Source: Gnetum montanum
Taxonomy: Eukaryota; Streptophyta; Gnetopsida; Gnetales; Gnetaceae
DNA length: 64,000 nt
Reading direction: 5' to 3'
Assembly (NCBI GenBank): GCA_015680685.1
Contig: MNCI01020774.1
Coordinates: forward strand, 649,663-713,662
Positions 23,345 through 35,807 of the stretch are shown here, piece after piece. The number at the start of each line of letters is the position of its first letter. Within the stretch, counting starts at the first letter, position 1. The position numbers and the translations under genes are program-made. Under the pieces are notes generated by a model. That model saw only the letters and a program-made list of their open reading frames with translations, did not search any database and was not told where the DNA came from.

Positions 23345-24145
23345 TTATCTAAAAAGAACATCTAAAGTAGAGGTCATTTGAGCTAATACATCAGGAACAC
23401 AATTTTCTTCTCTAAGAATATGTTCAATGCATATGTCATCAAAAGTTGGGACACCTTCTAATGTTTTAATGGTTAAGATCTCCTTTATATCTTTGTCCTC
23501 TTGTAATGGTGGTGAGTCACCCAAAAGAAATTTTTTTCCATCATATTGATGATAAGGAAAGGCATCTTCATAAATTTCTTCACATTGTCTAAAATTTTGA
23601 TAGTGTCGGATGGAATCTGTATGAGAAAAAGGATTTATTTTTGTAATTTCACTCACATGGTCATTTATAACATGTTCGCCAAGTCCAACTTCAATAACTC
23701 CAATATAAATATTAGTTCTTTTATTTTCCAAAGATTGATTTTTCTTATCAAAAGATGTTACCATTTGTTTATATAAAAGCTTTCTTGGTATGATCATATA
23801 TTCAAATTTTCCTTTAATAGAAATTAATAATTCCAAGAAATCTAACCTAAAGAAGCCCCCAAACTTGGCTCCAAAAGTCTTAGATAAAAGCACACCATAA
23901 GTGGGTGACATATCAACTACTAAAATATTTGTATAACATGTAAAAGTATGGCACTGTTTAAGTTGTACCTTTACTCTCTTTAATGATCCTACCACAGGTA
24001 CATTAGATCCATCAAGTTGTATCACACTTCTTGCTTGTGGTAGCATTTGTGCTTCTAATGTTTTACATACCTCAAGTGGCATGACACTAATAGTTGCACC
24101 AAAATCCATTAAACAATTGTAAACATTCTTTCCCAAAATGACCAA
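23345..24145 (-). pseudogene. Element F protease with RNase H-like end
   Basis: A 267-codon frame opening at TTG, so it is a segment of a polyprotein. The retropepsin motif reads LMDFGATISVMP, where the active-site Ser/Thr of D-S/T-G is Phe. Downstream, SPTYGVLLSKTFGAKFGG matches the YG.LLSR.F...GG block typical of plant Gypsy proteases. Near the end, HILREENCVPDVLAQM resembles the RNase H C-terminus (REEN..AD.LA). RT is missing between them, so an internal deletion joined protease to RNase H. Different family from elements 1, A, B and E. Confidence 0.72.
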
Positions 24146-25769
24146 AGTTGTTAAGAAAGGTGATTAATCTTTCTTATTAGGCATAAAATTGCTTGGTTTT
24201 GTATTGATAAAGCATTGGGGCTTTCTACAAAATGAACTTGTCTTTTAGTTATTGAAGATTTTTTTTATTGGTCTCAGGTGTTTGAACTATCTTTTAGATC
24301 ACATCTTTCATTTCATTAAAATGTAGGAGATCATACATTGAAATATTGACTTTAATGTTGTTCAAATCTTCAACCAAGTCATAATCTTTTTGTTCATCTT
24401 TTGCTTCAGGTTAAGGATGAGTTCTTCTAAGTATAGAAGGGGAATTTGGTCATTATGGACGTTTGCATGTGATGGTCTAGATTGATTATTCATGTTATTG
24501 TGAATAAGAGCTCTTCTATTGGAAGGGGTATAAGGACTATTCCTAGTTTGTTATTCTGTGGTATTCATAATGTCACTAAGTCTACGGCAGCGAGTGTTAT
24601 GTGGGTTGAGATCACTTACCATGACTTGTTCCAATGAAGAAACTTCTTCATTCTCTATTTCATGAGGTATGTTAAGGACCATAATTAGGGTTTTCCCATT
24701 TTTTGACTTTGGGCATTGTCACCATATAACACTGAAAATTGAAAACACGTTTTCTCATAATGTTGCCTAGTGTTATGAAGATGACAATAATAATCATTGA
24801 TTGATGTGCTTGATTTTTCAAATTGTATAGGAACTTTATTGTTATTTCACTTTAGTTTAACTACTTCATTGGAATTCTTTTCAATTGAAGTTAATATTTG
24901 TGCCATTTGATTTTTTGTTTGATAAGTAGATGCATTAGGATTAGATATTCCATTTGGGTTTATGATGGATTAGATCAAAGCTTTTGATTGATTATCATTA
25001 AAGCTAGTATTTGGTGGTAAAAATGAAAAGTATGTAGTACCTTGAAAATAGCTACTTATAGGTTGAGTCATTTGAAGGGGAGAGGGAGTTTGGAACAAAG
25101 TATTATTCATTAGGAAAACTTGTGATGGTAAAGGAGTAGGCTGTATAGGATTGATAACATTCATCATCCCAAATTAAGTTTGACTATTATTCATCAAGGT
25201 AATTTGTTCTAACTCACCAGCTTTAGCCATTAATCCTTGTATTTTTGTTATGTTGGGATTAGATTTAATGGCATAGGTAAAAAATGGATCAATAGTAGAG
25301 AGGTAGAAATTAAGGATACCATTAGGTTGTAGATGCATCTCATTCAACACATAAGTAAGTTGATGGAGGAATCTTAGATTGTAATCACAAACATTTTCCC
25401 CCAAGTAGTTTTCTTAGGCTTGTGAAATTGCTTGATGCTAAGGTAGGGTTAGTGAGCTTCTTAAATTGGAGTAGGAATGTATTTTTAAACTCTTGCCATG
25501 AGTTGATAGAGGCATTAAGGAGCATCAAAAACCATTGGGTGGCTTTGCTCCTAAAGTTATCACAAAGATCCTACACACTTGTCATTTTGAATAATGTTAT
25601 GGATGCCTATTAAGATTTCAAAACATTGTATATGTTGATGGGCATCACTAGTAGGTGTTGTAGGATCAAAGAACAAATTTATGTTTTGAAGTGATTTTGG
25701 AATATTATGATAGTTTGTGAAGTTAAAAAGTTTGCTCACCAAGGGAGTTGGGGGTTGATTGGTTGCCAT
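24146..25769 (-). pseudogene. Element F gag, decayed
   Basis: Starts at the ATG whose complement is 25767-25769 (MATNQPPTPLVSKLFNF). It continues into a retrotransposon gag domain over about 25560-25400 after a frameshift: NFRSKATQWFLMLLNASI and SWQEFKNTFLLQF show the W...L...SI.SW..F...F pattern. Then 25174-25404 (NYNLRFLHQL-type helix segment) and a Pro/Gln-rich part (24970-25167). Multiple stops. Element E sits one base beyond the start codon. Confidence 0.75.
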
Positions 25770-25770
25770 C
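25766..25770. repeat. Target-site duplication CCATC, left copy (element E)
   Basis: CCATC directly before the LTR start at 25771 and again directly after the LTR end (32808-32812). Confidence 0.92.
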
Positions 25771-26638
25771 TGATGGGATGTGATATCACATGGGCCGCGA
25801 TAATGCGTACACGATATCATGGCCATCGCGATATCATAACCCACGTGATATCATATACATGATATTGCGTCATCCCTTGTGATATCACGTACACAATATC
25901 ATGGTGCGTTGTCATATCTATAAATAAGAGGCGACTCTCCCTTGTTTCCCATCTAGGCCTAGACCGTAGCTAAACTTTGGCAATTTTTCCCCTCCAGAGA
26001 TAGATTAATTTCCATGTGCCCACAGTAGGAACTCCAGAGTGAACAGATCTTTATTCTAGTAGACATTGTACTTGAACACAAGTTTATGTATGATAATAAA
26101 GACGAGCTTCTTGGATAAACCTTGCAGTGCATGGAATAGGCTAATTAGGATTTTATTACTATTATTTATTACCTATCATTTAAATGCTTTATTAGTTATT
26201 AAATCTCTATCAACCCTTCTCTCCTAGTTAAGTGCCTCAGTACGACCACTTCGAGCATGTGAGTTACACTTGGTGATCCAGCAACGATTAGCGTTTGGTA
26301 ACCACGGTTGCATCGGTTCAGGGTGTGAACGGTAAGTGGGAATGGATGTTGATGCTAGGTTAATTTAGACTTAGTTAGTTACTTAAAGTTAGTAATTAGT
26401 CTCTTCACCCTTCAACTCAATAACATAGGATATAAAACATAAAAAGACATAAAAATCATATACCTCAGACTTAACCATACACTGTGAAAACTACAAGTAA
26501 GTCTAGGAAGACAACGAATGATTAACCTTAAGTGTTTCATAAGGCGTGTAGGCACTACTTCTGCGGAGTTCGACCGAATCATGCATGAGAATGCTCGTAT
26601 TCGTATGGTTGAGTGTAGGGGTACCTCGCCACTCATCA
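25771..26638 (+). repeat. 5' LTR of element E (868 bp)
   Basis: TGATGGG...CTCATCA. The palindromic GATATC module (25790-25905) is decayed by CpG-to-TpG changes, TATA (TATCTATAAATAAG) at about 25916-25929, and AATAAA near 26096. It has one AGTACGACCA unit. Flanked left by the TSD, right by the primer site. Confidence 0.93.
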
Positions 26639-26659
26639 TTAGTGCCGTTGCCAGGGACT
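26639..26659 (+). promoter_or_regulatory. Primer binding site of element E (tRNA-Asp type)
   Basis: TTAGTGCCGTTGCCAGGGAC directly after the LTR end, a close match to the Athila/Tat site TGGCGCCGTTGCCGGGGA. Confidence 0.85.
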
Positions 26660-26780
26660 AAGTGTTTGTGTGCTAAGTAGAACATAGGAGATCACTCACA
26701 TCGTTGGGAGCTTAAATGAACCTTAGGGTTAATTAAACAAAAATTTATATAATGGTAAAATAGCACACCGATAAATAACA

Positions 26781-29700
26781 ATGTCTTCTTCTAGCAAAAT
26801 AAATTCACCACCTAGGGATAATACTAGAAACAGTCGGCAATCAAAAACACATAACTGAAATCCACCAATTCCTCAACAATATTGAGTGGTATATACTCAT
26901 CTCGATGAGTATATACTAGATTTTACCTTTATCCTCCATCAAGACGAACAGTTGCGATGGAGATATTTGCAAGGTAACATCGTGTTACCTCCAGATCGAT
27001 GAATCCCAAACATGCTCCTCCGTGCTTTGGCACAGATTGGCATGGCTCAGCTCTATGCTGACTACGTTATAGTAGATTTTGACATGAGGGATTATCATCC
27101 CACAACTACATAACGTATCAGGGACTCAAGGCAGGAGAGCCAACATACATTGTTGAAGGGAAAAGGGGTCCCGCACGTCCTAAGTGAAATCGGAGATGAT
27201 GAACCCATTATAATGGGTTCCCTATCAAATGATGTTCCCCCTCCTAACGATGCTAAGAAGGTGGGGTATCAGAACCTATGCTCAATGATACACAACCCTG
27301 GTTCTGATCCTCGTGAATGCTAACTCTTCACTAATGAAACAACAACACATGAAAAGGATGGGCAGTTTGATCGTCATCACGATCGGGGCCGTAGTAGCTG
27401 AAGAGAAGGTAAGGAGCATTGCCATGGTGATGGTTCTCCTTCTTCTTTCCCTTCATCAAATCACTCACCCTCTCCTTTCACATCTGGGTGTAGCCATCAT
27501 GAGCATAACGGTGAAGATAGAGGTAGAAAAAATGAGAGACCTCAACCAGAGAGTCGAGAGAGAGGATAAGGGAATGAACGAAGGGAAAGTAGTGAAAAAC
27601 GTAGACATCATAGATGTCATGAAAGAGATGATCATGATGAGCCCCTACTTGCAACTCGAAGTATGCTAGACATCATGGAGGCAGTTAGGATACCAACAAG
27701 GCATCAAAGAGTTAGTCGAATCAAGCGCCTAGACATGAATAATATCCCACTCTTTGAAGGAGGATACAACACGGATCTGCAACATCATTTATAGGCATTC
27801 CACAATGCCTGCGTCTTGCAAAACATAGAGAACAAGTGGTAGAAACTAAAATTGTTTCTTAGGACACTCATCAAGGAAGCAAAGAGTTGGTACCGATCCT
27901 TAGAACTAGAAACCATTAGGAGGTGGAGTACGATGTTAGAACTCTTCAACGATAAGTATCAAACATACTCCAGAGTGTTTGATTTGCGTAAGAAAATCCA
28001 AGGATGGAAGCAAGGTAATCATGAACCCTTGGATGCTGCCATGGGACGCTACTACGCATTGTTACATCATTGCCTGGGCCATGGTTACGAAAAATGGGAC
28101 CAACTTCGCCACATCCTAGATGGGCTAAGACATGAGACTAGGCGAACCCTTGGGACTTATGCCCAAGGAAGACAATCATAACTTAGAGCCTATGAAATAC
28201 ATTGCTTATTGGAGTAAGTAGCCAAAGAAGAAGGTGAGCTACGAAAGAGAGAGAGTGCGAAAGAATACAACCATGATCATTCCCTTCAAAAGAAGGAAGT
28301 GAAATTTTGTGATGAGGAGGATGAGTCACCACTCGAAGAGTTGGTGAATAGAAAAACCTTGCCGATTCAAAAGCTAACAACAGAAGTATTGGCTAAGGTG
28401 GATCAATTGTGGGATTCCTTAGACTCTAGACTTGAAACTGTCTTGAAAATCGTAAAAGAGTCTAAGGTGGAATGAAGTAGTGACAAAGATAAGAAAAAGA
28501 GGCGAGATTCAGGCCTTGCACATAACAGGGGTAAGGGAAAAATAACTATCTTCGATGAGGTTTTGGATTCTGACACAGACGATGAAGGTGGATGTGAGAT
28601 CTACCAATATGACCATCCTAAGGGATGTTGTCCAATCATCTCCCCCCCACAAGAGTATGGGGTGTATGCACTTAATCCGAGACTTAACCAACAGTAGACA
28701 CCCCGAAGGTTACCTTATCCTCAAGGTAACCAAAGACAGTTCCACCAACCATTAACGTACTATCCAAGTGGAACTCCACCACAACCCATTGGACAACATC
28801 AGCAATGGCAATACCCACAGTCATGGGGGATGCCACTGCCGAAACAACAATACCCTTACTGACAACCCGATCCTTATGGCTATTATGTGCAGCAACTAGT
28901 TTCTCCAAGTGACTCTATGGGTCACACAACTCCCCAACGTCACGACCAAGTTTGGGAGTACTTTAGGAGGACTCCTTCTCCTCTGGGAGACATCCCACAT
29001 ACTCACCATCCTCCAACTCCATCCGCACCTCTTCCACTTGTAGTTCCCATACCTCCTACTCCAACAATGCAAGGAGAACTCCCTACTCAACCACAGCAAC
29101 GTAACGCTACAAGAGCTGTAAACATTCAACCCAATGCTAGTTCTGAGAACCGTAAGAAAAGAAGATCTTTCTTCAAAACCAAAAGCCCATACAAGCTCTC
29201 ACAACAAGTGGTTGAGTCTATGTATGCTCCTTTGATAAACAACAGTTCGAAGCTCCCTTCCGTCCAACAACAGAGCTGCACGCATACGGTTATGTTAACG
29301 CATACTTTAACCGACTAGATCAAGGTAGGCCACCTTCCCAGGAAACTCTTTGATCTTGGAAGTCCCCTAATCTATCTACAAGTCACCGGGAATGAACCAC
29401 ATAAGGCTCTTCTTGACCCAGGTTCCAGAGTTAACTTAATCTCACGAGAAATGTATCAAGCCTAGAACCTGCCCCAACTCAAGAAGAGCAACATTCAACT
29501 TGAGCTGGCTGACTAGTTCATCACCATTCCCTTGGGATTGGTGGAGCACATAGTTACCACTATGTGTGGTTGGTCATACCCAACCGATTTCCTGGTGATT
29601 GAAGTTAACAGTAACAATGGGGGCTTCTCAATTATAATGGAAAGGCCATGGCTAAGTACGATAGATGCGTACCTAGGGATCCGCAATCTTTCCTTGGAGA

Positions 29701-30122
29701 TATCTAAGATAAACATTTATGGAAAGATTGAGAAGAAGAAAGTTCTGTGCATCACATACAGTGACTCAAAGGGTGATGACATGGAAGAATGTTCAGCATC
29801 TCTTTCATGTAATCGGTATGCCCAAGAAACACAAATTCAAAGATGCCTGTATGTAGCAACCACACAAGTAGTAGACACCCCGTGGTTGATAGCTAAACGA
29901 AAGAGCAACCCATCAACATGCATGGAACAAACTCGGGGAACAACTCATGCTAACAACGAAGGCATAGATACATTGGAGTATGAGCGTCGCCAACTTCCAC
30001 CCCTTAATCTAAGAACATCAATGGGGAGAAGTTTGGTACTTTTACGAAATTCAAATAGGCATTCATTATTTTGGATCTCTCCCTTGCAATTCGGTCATGG
30101 GGGAGATGGCCACCTATGCTGA
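26781..30122 (+). pseudogene. Element E gag-protease, fused to pol tail; decayed
   Basis: Starts ATG at 26781 (MSSSSKINSPP), ends TAA at 30120-30122. Gag: GNIVLPP...IPNMLLRAL, then a core at 27850-28180 (AKSWYRSLELETIRRWSTML, the W..L....I..W pattern) and a charged/Gln- and Pro-rich tail with YALNPRLN. Protease at about 29370-29720: ALLDPGSRVNLIS (29415 for the Asp), where D-S/T-G has become D-P-G, followed by IIMERPWLSTIDA. The last open part (29532-30122) runs straight into the pol C-terminus. Several stops (for example after TPTTT and in the gag middle) and at least one frameshift make it non-functional now. Element A gag aligns throughout. Confidence 0.85.
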
Positions 30123-30149
30123 TAATTGGAGGACCTCAGTTCTTTTATA

Positions 30150-30310
30150 TTTTTATTTTACACATTTTTGTCTTACACATTTTTTTTACACATTTTTATT
30201 TTACAAGTTTTTGTTTTACACGTTTTTGTTTTACATATTTTTGTCTTACACATTTTTGTTTTGCACGTTTTTTTTTTACAAATTTCTTTAAATTTTCTTG
30301 TTTTTGTTTT
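30150..30310 (+). repeat. Expanded TTTTTGTTTTACA-type minisatellite
   Basis: About ten units of 13-17 bp after the gag-pol stop. All three frames stay open across it and give Phe/Thr/Leu-rich peptides that are an artefact of the repeat. Confidence 0.8.
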
Positions 30311-30352
30311 ACAACATCGTTATACTTTTCCATTTCGTGTGTGTGTGTGTGT

Positions 30353-31971
30353 TATCCATCTTGTAAGTTTGTCACCCAATAAGTGTTCTTTATGATGGTA
30401 TGAAGTACTTTCATATTGATTGCTAATGTTTGGTTTTTACCTTTAAGTTATGATGTTGATACTAAGGTATGTTCTTTTGATATGGCAGGCAATGAGTCCA
30501 CTTCATCCATTCATCCACAATAGTCTATGGTCTCTCTTGGCTTGGAAATGTACAGTCCATTTTTAATAAGAACATTAACGAATCAGTGACTAGGTACTTA
30601 TCAAATTAAGGAAGGACTCAAGGCTTGAAAAGGGTATGACTTCAAGGGAACTTGATGCATTTTTGTTGGCCATTCTCTTGGGTGCTTGGATGTTTTCTTC
30701 TTGAGTTTTCTTATCGTTCCGATGTCACCCAATTATCGGGAAACTGAGTCAATAAAAATAAGAAGTCTTTGCATGGTGTGGTTCTCATGCATAAAACATA
30801 AAAAAAAAAAAGAACAAGTGAAAATTCAAAGCACACCCCTTAGACGAAATAATCCCTTGGGCTATAAGCATCAGTTATGGAACTAAAAATGTTCCCTCTA
30901 ACTAAGGCCCTTCTCTCTTTGCATTCTCTCCTCATTTGTTTCGTCGGAATGGTGGTGGCTCTTGTGGGAAGCATTCTTGTTATTCAAGTGGATGGATTGG
31001 CGGAATGCATTGATGCGAAGTCACTGGATGTGGTTGGTTTGAGGCTGGAGTTGGAATGAGATTTGCCAAGTCACATTAATCATGAAATCCACAAGGGGCT
31101 GTACACCACCTTGTTCTTGGGATTCCATTCCATTCTCTTCTCTTCACCCTTCTCTCCATTGTTCACCTCATTGCCAATTGTATCATTAGTGTATATTTTG
31201 GTTGACGCATTTTTTTCTTTTAGGTAAATTCTCGTGGTTAAGAATTTAACTCTTGTTCCAATTGACATTCCTAGTGCCTACAAACTCTTTGAATGTGGGT
31301 TTGTCAGGGCATTAAGGGCAAGAGCCTGCTTTGGGGAGGACTCACTGACATTCCTATTTTGTGCACCTGTTAAATTCTTTCCAATAACATTTTTGCAATC
31401 CATTTTATTTTGTTCATTTCCATCTTGACATTAATTTCATCGATGTCCTAGTTGTCTATTTTTCTTCATCTTTCTTATTCCTTTTCTTTTTCCATTCTCT
31501 CGCTACCGGAGGTTCGCAATTAGTCATGGGGGTACGGGGCCCAATTTTTTTGATTTTTTAGCCCCTACACCTTTGGTAGTCATCATTAATACATCTCCAG
31601 ATCTGCAATCAACCATACCATAACCTAGCCAATGGACCTTTCACCACAGCAAGGTATCAACTGCATTGAAATTCATTTACCCTTGCTAATATAAGACTGT
31701 GTTGTGTGTGTAGATGGCGATCATGCAACAATAGACTAGATCTGGAGGGAACACTTGGAATGGAGTAGTGATGAAGTAGCTTTGCAAGGAACGAGATTGA
31801 TGATGCACTTATAGATGGACAACGAAAGGCACAATCTTGGCATTGGCAGCAACAAGACTTCTTCTCTCTTCTCTCTCAGCTACCAAATGAGGCTTGATGT
31901 CAATGTAATAAGGTGTTCACTCTTGTTGTCATGAACACCAGTTTTGTTGTGTCTTGTAATGATGATCCATT
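30353..31971 (+). other. Element E 3' region
   Basis: Collinear with 3156-4860 of element 1. It holds the short hydrophobic ORF at 30877-31059 and the internal pre-LTR motif at 31522-31534. The last 100 bp before the LTR, including the true polypurine tract, are missing at the single N (31972). Confidence 0.75.
30877..31059 (+). CDS. 60-codon hydrophobic ORF in the 3' region
   Basis: MELKMFPLTKALLSLHSLL, then CFVGMVVALVGSILVI, then IDAKSLDVVGL and a terminal ELE. One likely membrane span or signal-like segment. It is matched in frame by element 1 (3742-3909). Whether it is translated is unknown. Confidence 0.3.
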   Translation: MELKMFPLTKALLSLHSLLICFVGMVVALVGSILVIQVDGLAECIDAKSLDVVGLRLELE

Positions 31972-31972
31972 N

Positions 31973-32807
31973 CCGCGATATTGCAGCCATTGCGATATCA
32001 CATCCCACACGATATCGCGTACACAATATCGCATCATCCTCTGCGATATCGCGTACACGATATCCCGATGCACCTTCATATCTATAAATAAGAAGCGGCT
32101 CTCCCTTGTTTCCCATCTAGGCCTAGACCATAGCTAAACTCTAGTAGTTTTTCCCCTCTAGAGAGAGATTAATTTCCATGTGCCCACCGTAGGAACTCTA
32201 GAGTGAACGGATCTTTATTTGAGCAGACATTATACCTGAACACAAGTTTGTGTACGAAAATAAAGACGAGCTTCTTGGATAAACCTTGTAGTGCATGGAA
32301 TAGGCTAATTAGGATTTTATTACTGTTATTTATTACTTGTCATTTAAATGCTTTATTAGTTATTAAATCTCTCTCAACCCTTCTCTCCTAGTTAAGTGCC
32401 TCAGTACGACCACTTTGAGCACGTGCGTTACGCTTGGTGATCCCATCAATGATTAGCGTTTGGTAACCAAGGTTGCATCGGTTTAGGGTGTGAATGGTAA
32501 GCGGGAACGGATGTTGACACTAGGTTAATTTAGACTTAGTTAGTTACTTAAAGGTAGTAATTAGTCTCTTCACCCTTCAACTCAATAGCATAGAAGATAA
32601 AACATAAAAAGACATAAAAATCATATACCTCAGACTTACTTAACCATACACTGTGACAACTACAAGTAAGTCTAGGAAGACAACAAATGATTAACCTTAA
32701 GTGTTCCATAAGGCGTGTAGGCACTTAGTCCGTGGAGTTTGACCGGATCGCGTGTGAGAATGCTCGTATTCATATGGTTGAGTGTAGGGGTACCTCGCCA
32801 CTCATCA
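31973..32807 (+). repeat. 3' LTR of element E (left border hidden by an N)
   Basis: Nearly collinear with the 5' LTR and ends CTCATCA at 32801-32807, followed by the CCATC duplication. Its first ~35 bp are not visible: an N at 31972 joins 3'-region sequence to the palindromic module. TATA at about 32078-32091. Confidence 0.88.
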
Positions 32808-32812
32808 CCATC
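32808..32812. repeat. Target-site duplication CCATC, right copy (element E)
   Basis: Matches 25766-25770. Confidence 0.92.
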
Positions 32813-33452
32813 CTAGTTCAAATTCTTTTATGGATAGAACTTGAAAATCACAAAGCTCATTATTTTCTTAAAGTGAATTGATGAGCAGCTGGTCAATTAC
32901 GGGCAGGAGTAAAAGCTCTTTGTTGAGTTGTTCTATGGGGAGGTTGGCTCTTAAAATGAAAAATAATAAGAAATATAAAATGCTAATAAATAATAAAAAT
33001 TACTACAAAATTATAAATATTAAAGATAATAGAAAAACATTCACACATTATATTTTTTTAATTTTTTATTATATATATATTATATATTTTTTAAAAAACA
33101 CTAAAATTGCAATAAAAGGAAAACTAAAATTGTAATATATAAAATCTAAAACTAAATTAAATAGGAATTTTTAGAAACTGTAAACATGAAGAGAGATTTT
33201 TGAAACTATAAATGGGAACAACAATTTCCAAGAACCAAAAACAAGAATTTTCAGTAAGCAACAATAAAATAGATAGCAATAGAAATAGGAAAGTAAATTT
33301 TAAGGAAGCTAAAACAAGGCAAATTGAAGTTTTGAAAGAGAAATGAAGCAAGAATAAGGAAACAAAATAGTATTAGGGACAAGAAATGGAACAAAGATAG
33401 AATTAGGAATAGGAAATGAAACAGGCCCTTTTTCTAGCATCAGAAAAGGTGT
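32813..33452 (-). other. Upstream flank of element F gag
   Basis: By continuity across element E this is the 5' side of the F gag start. AT-rich with an A-rich run from 33140. I could not find an F primer site or LTR border in it. Confidence 0.4.
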
Positions 33453-33580
33453 TACATAAATTTTGGACACATCAACACCTAGAAAACTCATTTAAGGAGA
33501 CTATTGCCTAGGGTGCCTCTTGTATGGGTATGGGAGCCTAAGAATAGTCCTAGCTGGTAGGACAATGTGGTGTTTCATGA
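33453..33580 (-). pseudogene. Short NLR/LRR fragment
   Basis: Near-copy of 21591-21715 (ACATAAATTTTGGACACATCA...AATAGTCCTAGCT). On the minus strand it contains VDVSKIY, which is in frame with the LRR sequence in the 21 kb copy. Only a scrap. Confidence 0.5.
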
Positions 33581-35470
33581 CATATAAAGATGTTTGTAAA
33601 TTAAATGATTTTAATAAGAAAATATAAAAGGTAGTTCAAGATAATTTTGAGAGAAAGACAACTATTTTCTTTTTAAATTTTCAACAATAAAACTTGTGTA
33701 TCAATAAAATGTGAAATTAAAGTAGGAAATAGTAGACAACTTGGAACGGATTAATCTAAGTTCTAAAGTAAAATGGGTTTTGTGTTTAATCCACTGCATA
33801 TAGACCATAGTTTAGTTGCAAAAATATAAAATGATAGAATGAAATGATGACTTAGCTCAAAATGAGCACAAATGGAACAACTTCTAGTGTAGGCTTTCCT
33901 ACTAATGCTTGCAAGAAGCACACCTCTTCTAATGAGCTTGCAACATCTGATTGTTGAATCTACCAAGTACTCTGCCCAAAAATACCTCTAGGAGAGCCAC
34001 TGAATAGGCAACAAAAGTAAAAGAGAACCCTAGGATTTTCCACTATGACTCCACTTGGAGAAAACCCCACCACCGTAGCTAGCTTTCTTCTTCCTCCTTT
34101 GTCCTCTTTCCTTGCCAGGGAATTTATAAGAATCATTTTAGCACATGAGGAGCCACCACCTATGTGTAATAGCCATGAAGGTTACTACCCATGTGGAATG
34201 TCCAATGTAATGTCCATTACCACCACCCATGCATAACACTCATTATAACGTCCACCAATCATGTGTAGAAACGATAGTAGACACCACCAATCACATGACA
34301 AAGAAACAGGAAACTCCCACCACCCATGCATAGGTAACAGCTATAGGAACATGCAACTATAAAAATGACAAGGAACCACACCCCCAACTACTGCTCAACG
34401 TGTGACTACACAAACTTGGCATCAAAGAAACATGCTACTACAAAAATATGCAGTAGTGGGAGAGAACTCTATCGAAAATAGAAACTTTTATTTCAATGAG
34501 AGAACAAAAACTGTAGTGCCATCTCATGTTCTATTTCCATTGGAACCTTGTCTTATAGTCATCTACAACAACATCATTTGGCAGAAGTGTCCTGCACCCA
34601 TTGTGATGCGTACGAGAAGCCACCTCGCAATTGCTCGCATTGCCACCATGTTTGTCAAAGTCATAGAGGAGGCTTTGGAAGATTTCTTGCAATTTTCCAT
34701 TACAATTCTTGACATCTTTTCCATGCCAAAATTGACCAAGCATGCCTCCATTCATGGTGAAGATGAATAAGGAAAGGTGTAGATTTCCTACAACTTTCAT
34801 ATCTTTTGTGTATTATTTGCAGATTAGCCATAAATGGATTGTGCAGTTTTAAATTGTGTAGGGAAATAAAAATTGTAGCTAAATGTTCATTATTGTGGTA
34901 GGTAAAGTTTACATCTACGTGGAATGTGGGACAAATGAGAAAAATTTTGGAGGAAAGGTGGTAGGGATGACCACTATAAATTGGCAATAATAGTTACAAA
35001 CCAAGAAACTCCCTGGAAGCAAAATAATTGAGAGTTGTTAGTAGGGAGATGGTATCATAGCTAGTATTTGAGAATACCAACTTTCAATCACTTCACACCT
35101 TAATTTATTTACTTCTTTTTTTTATTTTTTTATTAGCAAGGAATAATGATAGATTGCATAAGTGATAATCTCATTGGCTTGTTAGGTAAAGGTTGGTACA
35201 TAAAGTCACACTTAAGTTATCATTAAAGTCCTCTGTAAGTTCTTTAAATTCTCTAAATTATCATGTTTCCCACCTAATTATGATTGTCAAACCAAAGAAT
35301 GACTATAGATGTACTTTATGATGTATGGCCAACATGATAATCATTGAGGAATAGGGCCATTTCTAAATTGTGACTCAAACTTGCAACTAGTTTCATTACA
35401 AAATAATGAGCTAAAACCATAGGATTTTTAACTATCAATGTACTAGAACTTATTTAATCAAGGTCCCATG
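33581..35470. other. Unassigned; promoter-like segment on the minus strand
   Basis: No convincing gene. About 34150-34340 repeats CCACCACCCATG-like strings, and a TTATAAATT on the minus strand lies next to it (about 34120-34130). That arrangement, repeats then TATA, resembles an LTR U3 reading leftward, perhaps the lost LTR of F. Overlapping ORFs at 34402-34770 (+) and 34531-34987 (-) show no motif. Confidence 0.3.
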
Positions 35471-35499
35471 CTAGCATGGCAGTATTGGCACCAACAACT

Positions 35500-35630
35500 A
35501 TGAGTTTTGAAAATATCAGTAAGAAAATTAGCAATTATTGTTTATAACATTTACAAAAAATCACCAAAATTTGTAACTATAATATTCCATCTATGTCTAA
35601 ATGTAATATAAACATTATCATTATCCTAGC
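35500..35630 (+). repeat. Dispersed repeat shared with 54545-54674
   Basis: ATGAGTTTTGAAAATATCA through AACATTATCATTAT matches the sequence left of the LTR at 54675. This copy continues uninterrupted, so it shows the pre-insertion state of that site. Confidence 0.75.
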
Positions 35631-35807
35631 CTTGTCTCAAAAAAATGGTGCCCGCTACCTAAATGTAATATAAATAGTAAATAATATGAATTATGTGATT
35701 GAATAAGTGGATGTTACTATCTTTCCTAAATTACATATTGAATGGAATGGATAGTCATGCTTTAATTGTAATCCATGATATGACTATTAGGTAATTATGC
35801 TATTAAA

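Larger units (their letters stand above)
25771..32807 (+). mobile_element. Element E: complete non-autonomous Ty3/Gypsy element without RT/integrase
   Basis: Both LTRs, the primer site and a 5-bp target-site duplication are present, total 7,037 bp. The internal region has gag and protease, then jumps directly to the last residues of pol (FWISPLQF.HGGDGHLC, as at the element 1 pol end) and the usual 3' region. RT, RNase H and integrase are absent. It inserted into the gag start of element F. Moving must have relied on enzymes from relatives such as element 1, unless the deletion came after insertion. Confidence 0.9.

Noticed and set aside
23546-23776. 76-codon plus-strand ORF
   Set aside because: Antisense to the element F protease frame.
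30071-30395. Three overlapping open frames giving Phe/Leu-rich, membrane-like peptides
   Set aside because: They only translate the T-rich minisatellite; all frames are open because the repeat lacks stops.
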